Made by a program: the position numbers and the translations under genes. A DNA stretch of 64,000 nucleotides from Narthecium ossifragum (lineage: Eukaryota > Streptophyta > Magnoliopsida > Dioscoreales > Nartheciaceae), in contig OY986967.1 in the NCBI GenBank assembly GCA_963920575.1, positions 511,001-575,000 of the forward strand, in the 5' to 3' direction. The notes under the pieces were generated by a model. That model searched no databases. It had not been told where the DNA came from and saw only the letters and a program-made list of their open reading frames with translations. Shown here piece by piece: positions 32,801 through 43,982 of the stretch (positions are counted from its first letter, which is position 1; each line of letters starts with the position of its first letter).

Positions 32801-33062
32801 GCTTTGTTGGTGCTGCCCATTTTGTTTCTATACAAACTTCTTTCAGCCATTTTCTGGTTAGTTGATGCTCAGGCATGCAAAGACATTGTCTTTTGCATCC
32901 TTCTCCTCTATCCTTTGCTTTGTGTTTGGTCAGGACCTTCTTGTTCTCTTCTCAATATTGCTTCATTTCGTGCTTTTCAGTAAAAAAACCAGAAAGCCAA
33001 AGCGAAGCAATCATGCAAACCACGGGCATCGTAGGCCTAAACGTAGGCATGCTGAAAAGTAA
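26829..33062 (+). CDS. Coiled-coil ER/endomembrane protein with C-terminal membrane anchor
   Basis: Fourteen exons: 26829-26991, 27402-27529, 27614-27685, 27766-27879, 28438-28506, 28594-28650, 29054-29107, 29188-29250, 29382-29444, 31283-31447, 31762-31917, 32631-32711, 32795-32856, 32981-33062; 1329 nt, 442 residues. Order: signal peptide (1-23, MAASKLLVAAILLSLLFLG), an acidic coiled coil (about 45-210), the signature VYGAWLPPWLAAH, then a repeated segment rich in KP.. and HV..A motifs (LETAQT, ARQLADPYFK, EAKKLSKPYID), a membrane segment (ASALLVLPILFLYKLLSAIF), and a basic tail KKTRKPKR..HAEK. This arrangement and the signature match the plant family of Arabidopsis At2g24420/At4g31340, annotated only as coiled-coil or 'DNA repair ATPase-related'. 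I know of no firm biochemical role. The signal peptide plus tail anchor imply a lumen-facing coiled coil. The intron between exons 9 and 10 is enlarged by a mobile element. Confidence 0.9.
29545..31020 (+). mobile_element. Probable Pack-MULE in an intron
   Basis: A GC-rich block sits in an otherwise AT-rich intron. Its edges are degenerate long inverted repeats: the left edge has GGTAATTTATCAACG... and ...GACTAATTTGCCCTCTT; the right edge, reversed, has CCTAATTTGTTATTAAACCC... and ...GATGTAATTGCCCACTT. The reversed right end starts GGGGGATTTGGCCAGAGCCC, resembling Mutator-like termini. The interior carries a phenylalanine ammonia-lyase fragment and other GC-rich text. Borders are approximate, and I could not fix a 9-bp target duplication. 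Confidence 0.65.
30314..30650 (+). pseudogene. Captured phenylalanine ammonia-lyase C-terminal fragment
   Basis: The open frame reads VVKHAMTMVAKKALYTTEDG, then CEKELLRVVEKHPVLSYIDQ, YALMLQLREVLVEKSI and IFKRIHAFLEELKHVLEADV. In the same order, this parallels the PAL C-terminal shielding region (VKNTV..VAKK, CEKDLLRVVDRE, YPLMQKLRQVLVDHAL, IFQKI.AFEEELK..LP). Only about 110 codons are present, with no catalytic MIO region (Ala-Ser-Gly), so it cannot be an active lyase. Upstream text (APLEHEGGG) suggests a frameshift. The fragment is on the same strand as the host gene. Confidence 0.75.
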
Positions 33063-34230
33063 ATTGCCATCAAACATTTGGATTTTAGTCTCTGTGGTAT
33101 GATTTTAAAGGTACTAGTCCTGACCCTGGCGCTTACAGGTTGTAATGTTCGCCTTAGATTGCAAGATCTGCAAAATTGTCTTCATAGGCCATATCATAAA
33201 TGGTCTTAGGATTATACTGATTATCATCTGATTGGCAACCAATGATAAGTGATATGCAGTGCGTAGTATGCCACTCATGAAGTTGATTTGTTTTGACGAA
33301 TGGTATTCACAGTGTTGCTTTCCTGACATTATTAAAGAGAGGGCTGTGGGATGATAGAACGGAAATAGATAAATATAACATGTTGCGACTTTTCACGGGT
33401 GCTGTCAGATTTGAAGTTATGATTACTCGATCAATTTGGGTGAGCTTAGGAAGGCAATAGATTTATTCAATTTCTTCCCTCAAAAAAAAGTTTTATTCAA
33501 TTCAGAAGCAGTTGAGAATGACATCAGACTGGGGCTCCTTTTCTTGAAACTATGCCTTCTGCATCAAAATAGTCAAGAGCTCTAGCATTGCCAAATAGTT
33601 GAAAGGTGCCTGTAATGATTTCTAACTCCCCACTTTACTCCTGATTATTAGCCAGTCTCCTTGGAACTTTATACATTTTACAGCCAAATTTAAGTACTTT
33701 CTGTCTATATTTTCTATGGAAGTCTCCACACTATATGCTATCATTTCCGGAGAGGTATGGAATAACTGGTTCTGTGCAGGTGTGACCCAAGTGTCCATGT
33801 GAGGCCTTGCAGACTAATGGAGTTTCAGAGGCATGGCTTCTTGACATGAAAGACATGGTCTTCGGTGTTTGAGGAACCTTCGCTGTGAATTTTTCTGAGC
33901 TTTTTGAGGCGGAACCCTTGCTAGAACTTTGGGATGTGCAGTTTTTTTGGCAGAGCATGTTTGTGTTCTAGAAAGATGTATTTTATATCTTTTCATCTTG
34001 CCTTCTGCTACCAGATCTCATGTTAGACACATTCCAAAAGACTCGGAAATGTGCCTTTTTTTATGGAATCACTTGCTGTTTATGAGACTCTAAAACTACT
34101 CTCGTTGAGGGAGTGGTCTTTTCATCAAACAAGCAATACTTTATCTATGTTGTGCAATCGAATCTACAAAGGAAAAGCTAATGATACAAACAGGATGTCC
34201 ATGTTTTAAGTGGCTGGCCTCCGTTGCAGC
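33063..34230. other. Intergenic DNA between two convergent genes
   Basis: Contains the 3' UTRs of the coiled-coil gene (left) and the NAC gene (right). Minus-strand open frames of 60-75 codons at 33731-33996 are basic and Ser/Lys-rich, with no recognised domain. No RNA gene or transposon end was seen. Confidence 0.45.
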
Positions 34231-35613
34231 CTAGTAAGGAGGCCAGTAACCCTCGAAGTCCTCCACGTTGTGGAACCTGTGGCCGTTGACCGGGGCACCA
34301 CAGGAATTCATGTCGACGTTGAATCCTCCTGCGTCTGAGTTGAGCGCGTGCGCGGCCATCGAGGAAGGCACTTCGGTGGTTGATATCTGTGGCTGTGACA
34401 TGGGTGCCGTCGGCATGGCTCGGAAGAGTGGCTGTGTGGGCGCGCCGAGGTTCAGGTTCAGGCCGGAGAGTGTGAAGCCCCCCAGGAAGTTGGGCTGTGG
34501 TTGTATAGGGAGGCTGAGCCCTGGCGTGCCTCTGGCATACTTGGTCAGCTCCATGACGTCGGTGTTCAGGTAGTTCCTTCCGAAGCCGAAGTGGTGGTGG
34601 TAAGGGTCACCTTGCAGCACTCCCGGCATTACCGGCGGCCCCATTTCAAGGTTGTAAGGGTTGACACGGGGCTGGTTCGAAGGGTACTTCTTTCCGCCGG
34701 AGCTCTTCATGAAGACGCGGCACACCACCCACTCATCCTGCAGGCCAAGGTTGCTTGAACATTATCCGGTGGAGTCTTGGATTTCTATCTAGCTTATGAG
34801 CTTAAAAAAAGCTATGCCATGGTCATCTACTGCTTCAGAAATATTTAGAAGAAATCTTATTTAACAACAACTTGGAAAAAATATATATATCCATTAGCAG
34901 TGAGTGATTAAACTAAAATTTTTAGCAAGAATCCTTCTACTATTGTATGGAAATGATCACAACCAATAACCAATTAATATCCATAAGGAAGTGAGAATGT
35001 TTATTACCTTGTTAGGTTTGAAGGGTGATTTGGATTGAAGACGGTACTCATGCATGACCCAGTTGGTTTTCTCACCTCTCGGAGCTCTTCCCTTGTAAAA
35101 CACCAGCGTCTTCTTCATGCCGACCAGCTCCGACGTCTGGCTGTTGTAGATCTCCTTGTCTTTCCCTGTCGTCTTCCAGTATCCGGCGTTGGTGGCCCGG
35201 TTTGTCCGAACTCCGGTGGGGTACTTGCGGTCTCTCAAGCTGAAGAAGTACCATTCCTTCTCACCCATCTTCGCCTTCCCTTTGATTCACAAGCATTATT
35301 TTTTGAGTAGATTTCTTCTGTGAGAACTAATATTATAGGTATTGCAAGATGATAACTTGGAGGTAGCTAGGGAGAGGTGCAATTGAAAAGCAAGTGGGGT
35401 TGGCAAGACTTTCATGCATGCATGCGTCTTTTGTGTAGAATTTGGTTACACTCAATTAATAGATAAGCTTTGTTCTTCTTCCTGGAGTGTGTTGCTGGAT
35501 TGAATCTTCTTGTTTAACAAGTAAGTTCATCTACAAGGCAGGGGGTGTAGATTAAACAAGCTAATTAGCATATCTTGTGGAAAACTAGCCAGCTAGGCAG
35601 CCACCATGAAACC

Positions 35614-35666
<53 letters not shown>

Positions 35667-36812
35667 GACTCTCTCTCTCTCTCTCTCTCTCTCATTCACG
35701 TAGTAGAGTATTTGAAGACATATTAAGCTGAAATCATTGCACCATTCATGTTTTGAGTGACAAATCACGATCGTTACTGGATGAAATGATTTCCTGAAAT
35801 TAAGCAAAGCTAATGGGTTCGTAAAATAAGAAAGAATTACACATGGAGTTGGCATGGCGACTCATGTTGGTGATCATCCACAACTTTCACGGCCTTTAAA
35901 TTAATGGAAACGCCACCACTTCTAAGATATATAAGAGACCACTCGATCTTCTACTTTGAATCAAAGCGCTACAGCTTATAACCAGTTGCGCGCTTGGTAC
36001 CAATTAAGTTGCTAGAGCTGCTAATTAATGAAACACCTGTTTTTAAAACTCTTAATAGATTTATGCCACCAAGATTGTTCATAGTACTCTTCTCGCGAAA
36101 CAGGTTTTTATGTGTGATTTATATAATTACAATCAAATTTCTTTTTTTGAATATGTGATTCATAAACCCATTAATTGCAAACAACATTTTCTTCCCTAGA
36201 GTAAACATATATATATATATACCACACCAACAATTCTTAATTGGAGAAACTCATGCATGCATGCATGCTAAACCTACTTATATATGCATGTCTTCCTAGA
36301 CAAATTCACAAGATTTAATGCAAATACGCATGCAATTAGGTGATTTCAAGAAAGACAAGACTAAGATCAGTTGGAAGATTGTTTAGATCATTTATTGTTC
36401 CAAAATTAATTAGAGTTGGCCATACCTTACGCCTAAAAAAAACACCCTTTTGTGAATTTTAAACCTAGAATTGGCCATACCTTACGCCTAAAAGATCAAC
36501 AAGAAACCATGCCTCACTGATGAATATATTTATATTTATATATATAGTTAACCTCAAATGATCGATATTAGTTCATATATATGCATCAATAAATCTATAA
36601 ATCTATATATATGCTCGATCGGTAAAATTAATACCTGGGAGATCCCATGGCTCGCACTTGTTGAGATCGACGTCTGCAATAGCTCTCGCGGAGAAGTTGG
36701 CCTCGGAGATCTTGTGGGACAGATAAAAAGTGATAAGCTCTTCGTCGGAGGGATGGAATCGAAACCCCGGCGGCAAGCTCTCTTCCTTAGCACCTCCTCC
36801 TCCTCCTTCCAT
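34231..36812 (-). CDS. NAC-domain transcription factor
   Basis: A plant-specific DNA-binding regulator. Exons 36635-36812, 35008-35279 and 34231-34737 give 957 nt and 318 residues. The three-exon layout, with the NAC domain split at [15 protein letters not shown] and [12 protein letters not shown], is standard for the family. NAC subdomains A-E are all visible: [19 protein letters not shown], the [20 protein letters not shown] stretch, [16 protein letters not shown](T)[27 protein letters not shown], and DEWVVCRVF. The C-terminal half is Pro/Met/Gln-rich and ends [10 protein letters not shown], an activation-type tail. Overall it resembles the NAM/CUC/ORE1 (NAC092/NAC100) group, many of which are miR164 targets; I see no good miR164 site. 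The start at [17 protein letters not shown] is the only sensible one. Confidence 0.95.
35620..35693. repeat. CT/CA microsatellite in NAC intron 1
   Basis: A (CT)n run, a short (CA)n run, then another (CT)n run lie within the 1355-bp first intron (35280-36634). Likely length-polymorphic. Confidence 0.9.
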
Positions 36813-37700
36813 AGTCGCCTTCTTCTCCAGCTCCTCTCCTATATATATATCCTCTATGTAATTAAGATCCCAACTTGAGAACTAATTAAGAGCTATATTA
36901 ATTATGAAGCCGGCCATCTGGACATGCCAAACCTTATAAGTTATATAACCAAATCATCTTCGCTAGCTAGAATTGGCTAATAATGGTTGTTGTATCCCTC
37001 ACTATCACACTAAAGGCTTCTAGTAGATATGAACTGAGAATTATGGTTGGAAGTTGAAGCAAAGGCAAGAAAATCTAGGCATTAATGAAGCCTTGTAAGT
37101 TTCAATCATGTATGCTCATCTATGGAAGAAATGAAGGATTGAGATAAAGTATACATGCATGTATAACGAACTATGCTACCTATAAATTGAGAGACAAGGT
37201 TGGCTTGGCGGTCGGATGAGGAACACACGGCAGCTCCGGCCGGGAGGTAATTAAAGCTCGAATCGAAAGCTATGGCTGATCTTAATTTCTTCTAGCAGGG
37301 GGGTGAGAGGATTGATATATAAGCTTGTGGGTTTGGGAGAGGCCAGAGGTTTGTGTGATGATGAAGCTCTTACCAACTTAGAGTCTTCACTCACAAGATC
37401 GATCATATATATGTTTGATTAATTATTAGCAAGATATATGTCACCCTACAGTAGTAGTACTATCAAGAAAAGGTATACAGTCTCATGTTGGACCAATTAA
37501 TTCGGAATTAGTCTTCCATTTCTCTTCTATCTGTTATTGTTATTCTGATCTACTGTTTTTCTATAGATTAATTAGTATATATCACTAGCTAGCTTGTTCT
37601 AGTACTGTAATTGGTATTCGATCTGAGTTACTTATACCTTATTTTCTATTAATTAAGATCCAATAATACCTTGTTTTTGTGTTGTAGGCATCTAATTAAT

Positions 37701-37746
<46 letters not shown>

Positions 37747-38830
37747 CCATGCATATATATACAAGTTTTAAATAAAAATAAAGTTCAAATGGGTCACATA
37801 TATCCAATTCGAGAATAGTAATTGATGGATTATCAAGAGATGTAGAACAAATCATAATTTTTCGAAAAAATTAAACTTTCTTATAAGTGGATTAATTATA
37901 TAACTTTTTTTTTATTATAGATTACTCTTGTTTTAATCCATGAACAAAAAAAAGAAAAGGATAAAATAGCATGAGAATTTTGTCTAATCGCTAAAAGGAT
38001 GTCTAATCGCTAAAAGGGGTAGCTAGGGGTCATGTATGATAGTACGTAATTTCCTTAATTATAAACATTTTCTCTATCCAAAAATGCAATTTATATTTTC
38101 ATTAAGAAACTAGCTAAAACTTTTTTTATGGAAAAAAAAACAGGTGAGAAATTAGCACCAATATATAAATCTAGCTATACATGAAACGTGACAACATAAT
38201 TAGAGTATAATTATTCTGAAATTTAATACAAGATGTTGACACTAATATTAATTAGTATATATGAGGAATTAATACGTACGTCCAAAAGAAGACGAAATCC
38301 AACAGTTTCCAGTCACGTAATCCGCCCATTAATTCAGACCAACCCTTCCACGCGGTCAAACAACACGACACGTGCGATGGGCCCCTCCCTTCTCAGCTCC
38401 CCGGATCCCAGCTCTCGAGTTCCAATCAAGTCTCTCCACGTCATCCGTGGGGCCCCACCTCCCGGCCCGACCCAGCCTTTGACCAGGGAGCAGTCGGTCG
38501 CGCGAGCCGGACCGGGGTCCCCCATCGCTCGAACTGCCGTGTTTTAAATAAAAATAAACCCCACTGCTTTAGACCGATCGATCTCTACGTACCCAAATCT
38601 AGGGTTGTGTAGGACACCACACGGCTGGTGTCCTATATTACTGCAATGCATGGACTTGGTCTAAGGTATCAACTTAGAACTTTTGTTTGTAGTACTGGTA
38701 TTATTGGAAGGAGACATTGATAGTTGGGTTGCACTTGTCTTATACTTCATAATATATAGGTTATTTGATGGTGACCCGTGAAGACTCCCAAGTCCATATA
38801 TATTTGCCTTTCTTTGAATATATAGATATA
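36813..38830. promoter_or_regulatory. NAC upstream region, AT-rich with a GC-rich islet
   Basis: Contains TATA-like text in the NAC orientation (37312-37322 and 36838-36858), a long (TA)n run at 37700-37741, and a GC-rich islet at 38335-38535 holding GACACGTGCG (G-box/ABRE-like). A 104-codon open frame at 38233-38547 is Pro/Arg-rich and resembles no known family, so it is not called a gene. Regulatory roles are inferred. Confidence 0.4.
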
Positions 38831-39660
38831 CTAGTGAGCCCTATGTCATCGGCCACGTAATCAGTAGCACTGCCTCATGTCATCCCCCACTAACTTATTA
38901 TTTACCTGCCATGTGTCTTCAATCGAGATAATCAAAGATATAATTTGATAAGCTTAATAACTTGTCATGTCTCTTTTGAGCCGTCTGATAGGATGCACTC
39001 TCCCTTATATAGATATCAGTGAGCCCTCGTGCCATCTGGCATGTAACTGACCACTACCCCTATCTCTCTCTCGTCCCCCCCCCCCCCCCCCCATTAACTC
39101 CCCCCACCGAACTCGTTATTTACCTGCCACATATCTTCAATGAAAATCATCAAAGATATATAACTTGATAGAGTTGATAACTAGTCAAGCCTCTTTTGAG
39201 CCGACTAATAGGATGCACTCTCCCTTATATAGATACTAGTGGGCCCCCGTGTCACCTAGCACATAACCGACCACTACCACCCCTCTCTCTTCCCCCACTA
39301 ACTCCCCCCAACTGAACTCGTTAATGCCATGTATCTTCACTTTTGATCGCCAGATCTATCTTCATCAATTTGATATAACTTGTCAGAGACATTTAGGGCG
39401 CGTTTGGCTCGCAGGATCCGCGGTACCCACGAAATGGTATCCGCGAGTATCCGCTCATGCAGATCTCGCGCGCGGCATCCGCGCAAATCGCGTGGACGTC
39501 AAAATCGGGCGGAAGGCGGATCCTAAAAAATCCAAAAGCGCGGATCCCACGGATTGGAATTCGCACGTCCCCGGATCCCACGAATTCGTCGGATCCGGGG
39601 CGCACCAAACAGGCCCTTAGAGGCATATGATAGAACGCACATTTCATTATAAAGTACTAG
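38831..39660 (-). mobile_element. Cluster of Helitron-like 3' ends, tandem
   Basis: Four similar starts follow one another: CTAGTGAGCCCTATGTCATC (38833), ATCAGTGAGCCCTCGTGCCA (about 39005), CTAGTGGGCCCCCGTGTCAC (39237) and CTAGGTAGGCCATGTGCCAC (39657). Each is followed by a short GTGCCA..TGGCA-type palindrome and TAACYGACC. On the minus strand these read as hairpin then CTAG, the Helitron 3' pattern. The first three are spaced ~175-230 bp with matching interiors (AATCATCAAAGATATA, GATAGGATGCACTCTCCCTT). A run of about 15 C lies near 39078. The last stretch is interrupted by the MITE at 39396. Confidence 0.6.
39396..39616. mobile_element. 221-bp Tourist/Harbinger-like MITE, GGATCC-rich family
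   Basis: Inverted ends GGGCGCGTTTGG and CCAAACAGGCCC. Perfect 3-bp target duplication TTA at 39393-39395 and 39617-39619. The interior is rich in GGATCC/ATCCGCG palindromes, as in the copies at 9224 and 48324. TTA is the classic PIF/Harbinger target. Confidence 0.9.
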
Positions 39661-40017
39661 GTAGGCCATGTGCCACATGGCATGGCTAACCCCTCAGCCC
39701 CTCCCCCCCTCTCCTCTCTCTCTATGTATAATAACCATCACCAGCATTATACCATGTGTACGCCACGTCAAAGATTTGTTATGATGTGACATATGACTCA
39801 GTAGGTGACTTCATAAAACATTACTTTATATCATCCTTATATGACATGATGGTTTAAGTTAACCATCATGTTGTACTACGTGGCAGGAGAATGTCCTAAG
39901 TGGCACTTATGTGGCATGATAATCCTAGGTTAAGGGGGGTTTAGTGGGAGAGAGTTATTGTGTGGTTATTGGGGTGGGGTTGGTGGTTAGCCTGCCAGGT
40001 AGCAAGAGACATCACTA
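39657..40017. mobile_element. Helitron-like fragment bounded by CTAG at both sides
   Basis: The left end is CTAGGTAGGCCATGTGCCACATGGCATGG (minus-strand 3'-end pattern). The right end is GCCAGGTAGCAAGAGACATCACTAG followed by T (plus-strand 3'-end pattern). Between them lies ATGACATGATGGTTTAAGTTAACCATCATG, a long near-palindrome. It could be two opposed Helitron ends or one foldback element. Confidence 0.45.
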
Positions 40018-41479
40018 GTATATATATACACACACACTATGTGGCCCCCTAGCGATCACCTGATAGGGTAACCATCATGTTAATGGGTGATTTCAGTTAT
40101 AAAAATGGAATTTGATTAATGAGATTAGCATGGGATATTATATAAGGTTGATTATATTAAATTAATATACTATAACTATAGATTAGATATTAACTACATG
40201 AATTAAATCAACCTCACGTGGGAATGGAATAACCGTTTTTGCTTTTTATACATATGTATATATAAAAGTAGTTCACCATTTACTAGTAGCTGCTTATGAG
40301 CTTATCTAATCAAATTATAAATAAAAAAAATTGTCCCTGGGCTGGATGGCATTAAATTTGTCCAACAAAGAATTCAATTTTACTTCCGGCACTTTTAATC
40401 ATTCTCATTCAATCCGCTCCCAAAAATTAAATATTCACATGTTGATTCGAACCCACATTTAACGGTGCATATATGCCAACAAGTACCCAGAGATCAAGCG
40501 AATGAATCTTTTGCATAAGTGTTGCATGGCATGGTAATTAAAGAAGCAAATTAATTAAGCACTAGAAAGACTTTGGAAGTAGTTTTCGTTCAAAGGATGT
40601 ACGTACTCTTCTTCGACAAGGGTCATGATAAATGTTAAGTGATGAGCAAGATTCCTGAGAGAAATATAATGGATTTGGTGCAATGAAACATCTCTTTCTC
40701 CCTGCTTACTTATCAAACACTTCAATACCAGGAAACATCACTCAAAGCTTCGGTTGCATGGTTCCGTGTGCTCTTCATCAACTGCCCTCCCTAATTAGGA
40801 CGTGTTCGATGTCTTTGTCGCCTTCATGGTTAAATATAACTACGTGATTGTTGATTGCATACCTACAAGGGTTTAAGAACATATATATCACTGACTCGCT
40901 CACTTGAAAATTATGTTTCACACAGTGGTCTTTTTGAAGTTTTGGCACAGTATCAATAAATCTTTTACGTTAGGTGGGTTAGAACTATCAATGCAGCTAT
41001 TTATTTGTGGAAATCTTCAAGATAAACTTTACACTAATTAATTAATGCTTAAGTTCTAATCGTAGCATAGTTGCGTGCATGATAGAAGAAGAATATTCTT
41101 CTGCTGAAAAGAGTGGGAATAACGAAAATAGATCAAGTTATTAATTAAGGAGCATGTTTAATTAATATATTTTTGGTTTTCTTCTACATGAGTTCTAACT
41201 CGCAGACAACACATAACTACTATAGCTATAGAAACATGGAAAAAAAAATCCTATAAGCATATAGTGTTCCTAATATTATATTAAAATTAGTTTCAGGAAT
41301 GAAAAAAAAGAAGTTAATTAAAGAAATAGTAGGTATAATTAATTAAAATTGTGCAATTTTTAAGTTTATAGAAGCCAATATACATATATATGTTGTGAAA
41401 CCGAAAGCTATAATGCTTTACTCTTTCAACTTTAAGATCTCATCTTCTAAGCATTTGTAGTCTTTCTGCTCGTTTTGAG
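40018..41479. other. AT-rich intergenic DNA, no gene seen
   Basis: Contains TATAAGGTTGATTATATT near 40142, a possible Helitron 5' end on the minus strand. No coding potential. Confidence 0.5.
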
Positions 41480-41738
41480 GTTTCGATTTTTAGATCCGTG
41501 CATCGAGACCTGTTGGGACAGGTGGATGTACTTGCAGTTTTGGGTCGCTCTCAAAGGTGGTCGCGCTCATGGGTCTTTCCTCCTGTATCTGAGCCTCCTG
41601 TTGGTTTTCCTTTTGTTTATTTTGGTCATTAGGGATGTTGTTATGTTACTGTAGCTGGACTTGGTTTTTGTTATTTTTCCTTTTGTATTTTTTGCTAGCC
41701 ATTCTTGGCTCAATTCTACAAAAAAAAATATAGTGCTC
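41480..41738 (+). mobile_element. LINE 3' tail relic
   Basis: Non-coding, T/G-rich sequence ending GCTAGCCATTCTTGGCTCAA, then TTCTAC and an A run. The end resembles the tails of the LINEs at 10946 and 62406 (GGCTCAACTA(A)GC..AAAA). No ORF survives. Confidence 0.55.
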
Positions 41739-42572
41739 TTCTTTCGGTTGGATAAAATCAGCAGGTTTCTTTCTCTATCTGATCAGTTTAAAATAAGCTT
41801 GTCTAGTTGATGGGGTTGTACCTTTCATTGAAGACGATGGTTTAATTTCTATCTAGCAACAGATATTGCTGGACAAAGTTAATTTAAACATAAGTTTAGT
41901 TACCAAGTGTTACTTGTCAAGCACTTCAACACAAGAAAGCTAGCTCATTGTATTTCTGATCTTATCGTTATGCTAGGGGTTGCATGTGTCTATCAGTTCT
42001 TGTTACGCTGAATCTATAAAGGCAGATAAATTCATACATGCATGCTTGTTCCTTAGCTTGGCTTTGGAAGGAAAATATAAGTTATTGATTATAAAAATCC
42101 TAGAGATCATCTGTAATTGGTTATGAATGTTTCACTCAACTAGAACTTGAATATCGACACAAGTAATTGTGCTAATTAAGCAATCATAATTTAAGATATA
42201 AATAGTTATAAGAGTACTCTGCCTTTTTGTTGAACTTTTGTTACACGTACACAACCGCATGCGCGATTTGTCTCTAAGTTCAAGGATTATGTTCACATCT
42301 ATCAACTCTTTCCATCTAGCATCTTCGATAAGGACTATCTTCACACGATCGAACATCCTGCGTTTTTTTAATTGAATGCTGTGTTAATTTACCGCGTGCT
42401 GGCTATTGTAATTGGCATGCACAATATATCTCACTGCTGTCACAAGACTAGCAAATTAAGTACTTTGTTTTCTTAATAAGTGGCCTCAGTCATCAAGTCT
42501 CATTTGAAACCATATATATGTGCCCCCTGCCACTTGTATTAGGTAACCACCCATTGAATGGTTATTTGTTTG
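41739..42572. other. Intergenic DNA, no gene seen
   Basis: AT-rich with no repeats of note. The 74-codon minus-strand frame at 42132-42356 is not supported by any family match. Confidence 0.5.
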
Positions 42573-43759
42573 TTTATTTATTCTAATATGAACGTTTATA
42601 TCATGGGGTGTTTACCATTCTCCCTTGGAACGAAGAGGCTCCTAATCGTCTAATATAGCATAGCAGTATGGTTTTAACTTATAACCATCCTTTTATATAA
42701 TATATTAGGTGGTGGGCCCGTGCCACCTGGCACGGTTAACTGTCCGCCCCAACTATCTCTATTATAACTTACGTCACATCAGCCACTATTCTTTTTTTTG
42801 TTTATTTAATTATAATTTTATACCACGTGTATGCCACGTGTATGTCATGTGTGTATAAGTTTATGACTCAGATGATGAGTCATAAAAGTAACTACCCTTG
42901 GATCTTATAAGGTAGATAAGTATGTATATTTAAAACTAATCTCATGGCTTATGATTATAAGGATGTATATTTAAAACTAACCTAGGGAAGATGATAAAAA
43001 TATACAAAGTTAACTTAGTAAAATATACATGTAAATAAATTAATAGGAGATAAACGGTTGTAACCGTTTTTGCTCCTTATAAGGTTGATAAGTATGTATA
43101 TTTAAAACTAATCTCCTGGCTTATGATTATAAGGATGTATATTTAAAACTAACCTAGGGAAGATGATAAAAATATACAAAGTTAACTTAGGAAAATATAC
43201 ATGTAAATAAATTAATAGGTGATAAACGGTTGTAACCGCTATTGCTCCTTATAAGGTTGATTTATTTATTCTAATATGAACGTTTATATCATATTATCAT
43301 GGGGTGTTTACCACCCTTGGATGAAGAGGCTCCTATATAGCATAGTAGCATGGTTAACTTATAACCATCATGCTATATAAGATATTTATTTATTCTAATA
43401 TGAACGTTTATATCATGGGGTGTTTACCACCCTTTGATGAAGAGGCTCCTAATCATCTGATATAGCATAGCAGCATGGTTAACTTATAACCATCATGCTA
43501 TATAAGATATTTATTTATTCTAATATGAACGTTTATATCATGGGGTGTTTACCACCCTTTGATGAAGAGGCTCCTAATCGTCTGATATAGCATAGCAGCA
43601 TGGTTAACTTATAACCATCCTATTATATAAGATATTTATTTATTCTAATATGAATGTTTATATCATGGGGTGTTTACCACCCTTGGATGAAGAGGCTCCT
43701 AATCATCTGATATAGCATAACAACATGATTAATTTATAACCATCCTGTTATATAAGATA
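42573..43759 (+). repeat. Five-unit ~125-bp tandem array split by a Helitron
   Basis: Units lie at 42573-42704, 43261-43384, 43385-43509, 43510-43634 and 43635-43759. Each begins TTTATTTATTCTAATATGAA and includes ATCATGGGGTGTTTACCA, GATGAAGAGGCTCCTA and TTATAACCATC, ending TATATAAGATA. The gap between units 1 and 2 is exactly the Helitron at 42705-43260. Confidence 0.92.
42705..43260 (-). mobile_element. Non-autonomous Helitron, 556 bp, with an empty site visible
   Basis: On the minus strand it starts TCAACCTTATAAGGAGCAAT and ends with the hairpin GTGCCAGGTGGCAC, then CTAA, with A and T as flanking bases, as expected for rolling-circle insertion between A and T. The flanks join to recreate ...TATA|TTTATTTATTC, the junction seen between the neighbouring 125-bp units. 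Inside, a ~178-bp 5' segment is duplicated (about 42898-43075 and 43076-43255). Confidence 0.82.
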
Positions 43760-43761
43760 GA

Positions 43762-43982
43762 CTAGTACTCACCTGTGCCCCAGGCACAGTTTTTAATTAT
43801 TACTAATATAAAATTTTAACAAACTCCTTGTAGTTTGTCTGGTTAGACGGTTGTATTGACCAACTTAGGTTGATTTGAATTAATGCAGGTTTATATAAAG
43901 CAAACTTAGGGAATATATATAAAGAAACTTAGGAGATATGAATTAATGCAGGTTTAACCGTTATTGCTCCTTATAAGGTTGA
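43762..43982 (-). mobile_element. Non-autonomous Helitron, 221 bp (copy A)
   Basis: On the minus strand it starts TCAACCTTATAAGGAGCAAT and ends with hairpin CTGTGCC TGG GGCACAG, then GTGAGTACTAG followed by T. The 5' base is preceded by A. It closely matches the element at 58501-58885 in opposite orientation at both ends. Confidence 0.85.

Noticed and set aside
35565..35855. Frame with Arg-Glu repeats on the minus strand
   Set aside because: Translation of the CT microsatellite in the NAC intron.
38233..38547. 104-codon frame in the GC-rich islet
   Set aside because: Pro/Arg-rich with no domain; composition explains it.
39078..39092. C homopolymer as a possible structural motif
   Set aside because: A simple homopolymer in a decayed element; too short and isolated to argue for a function.
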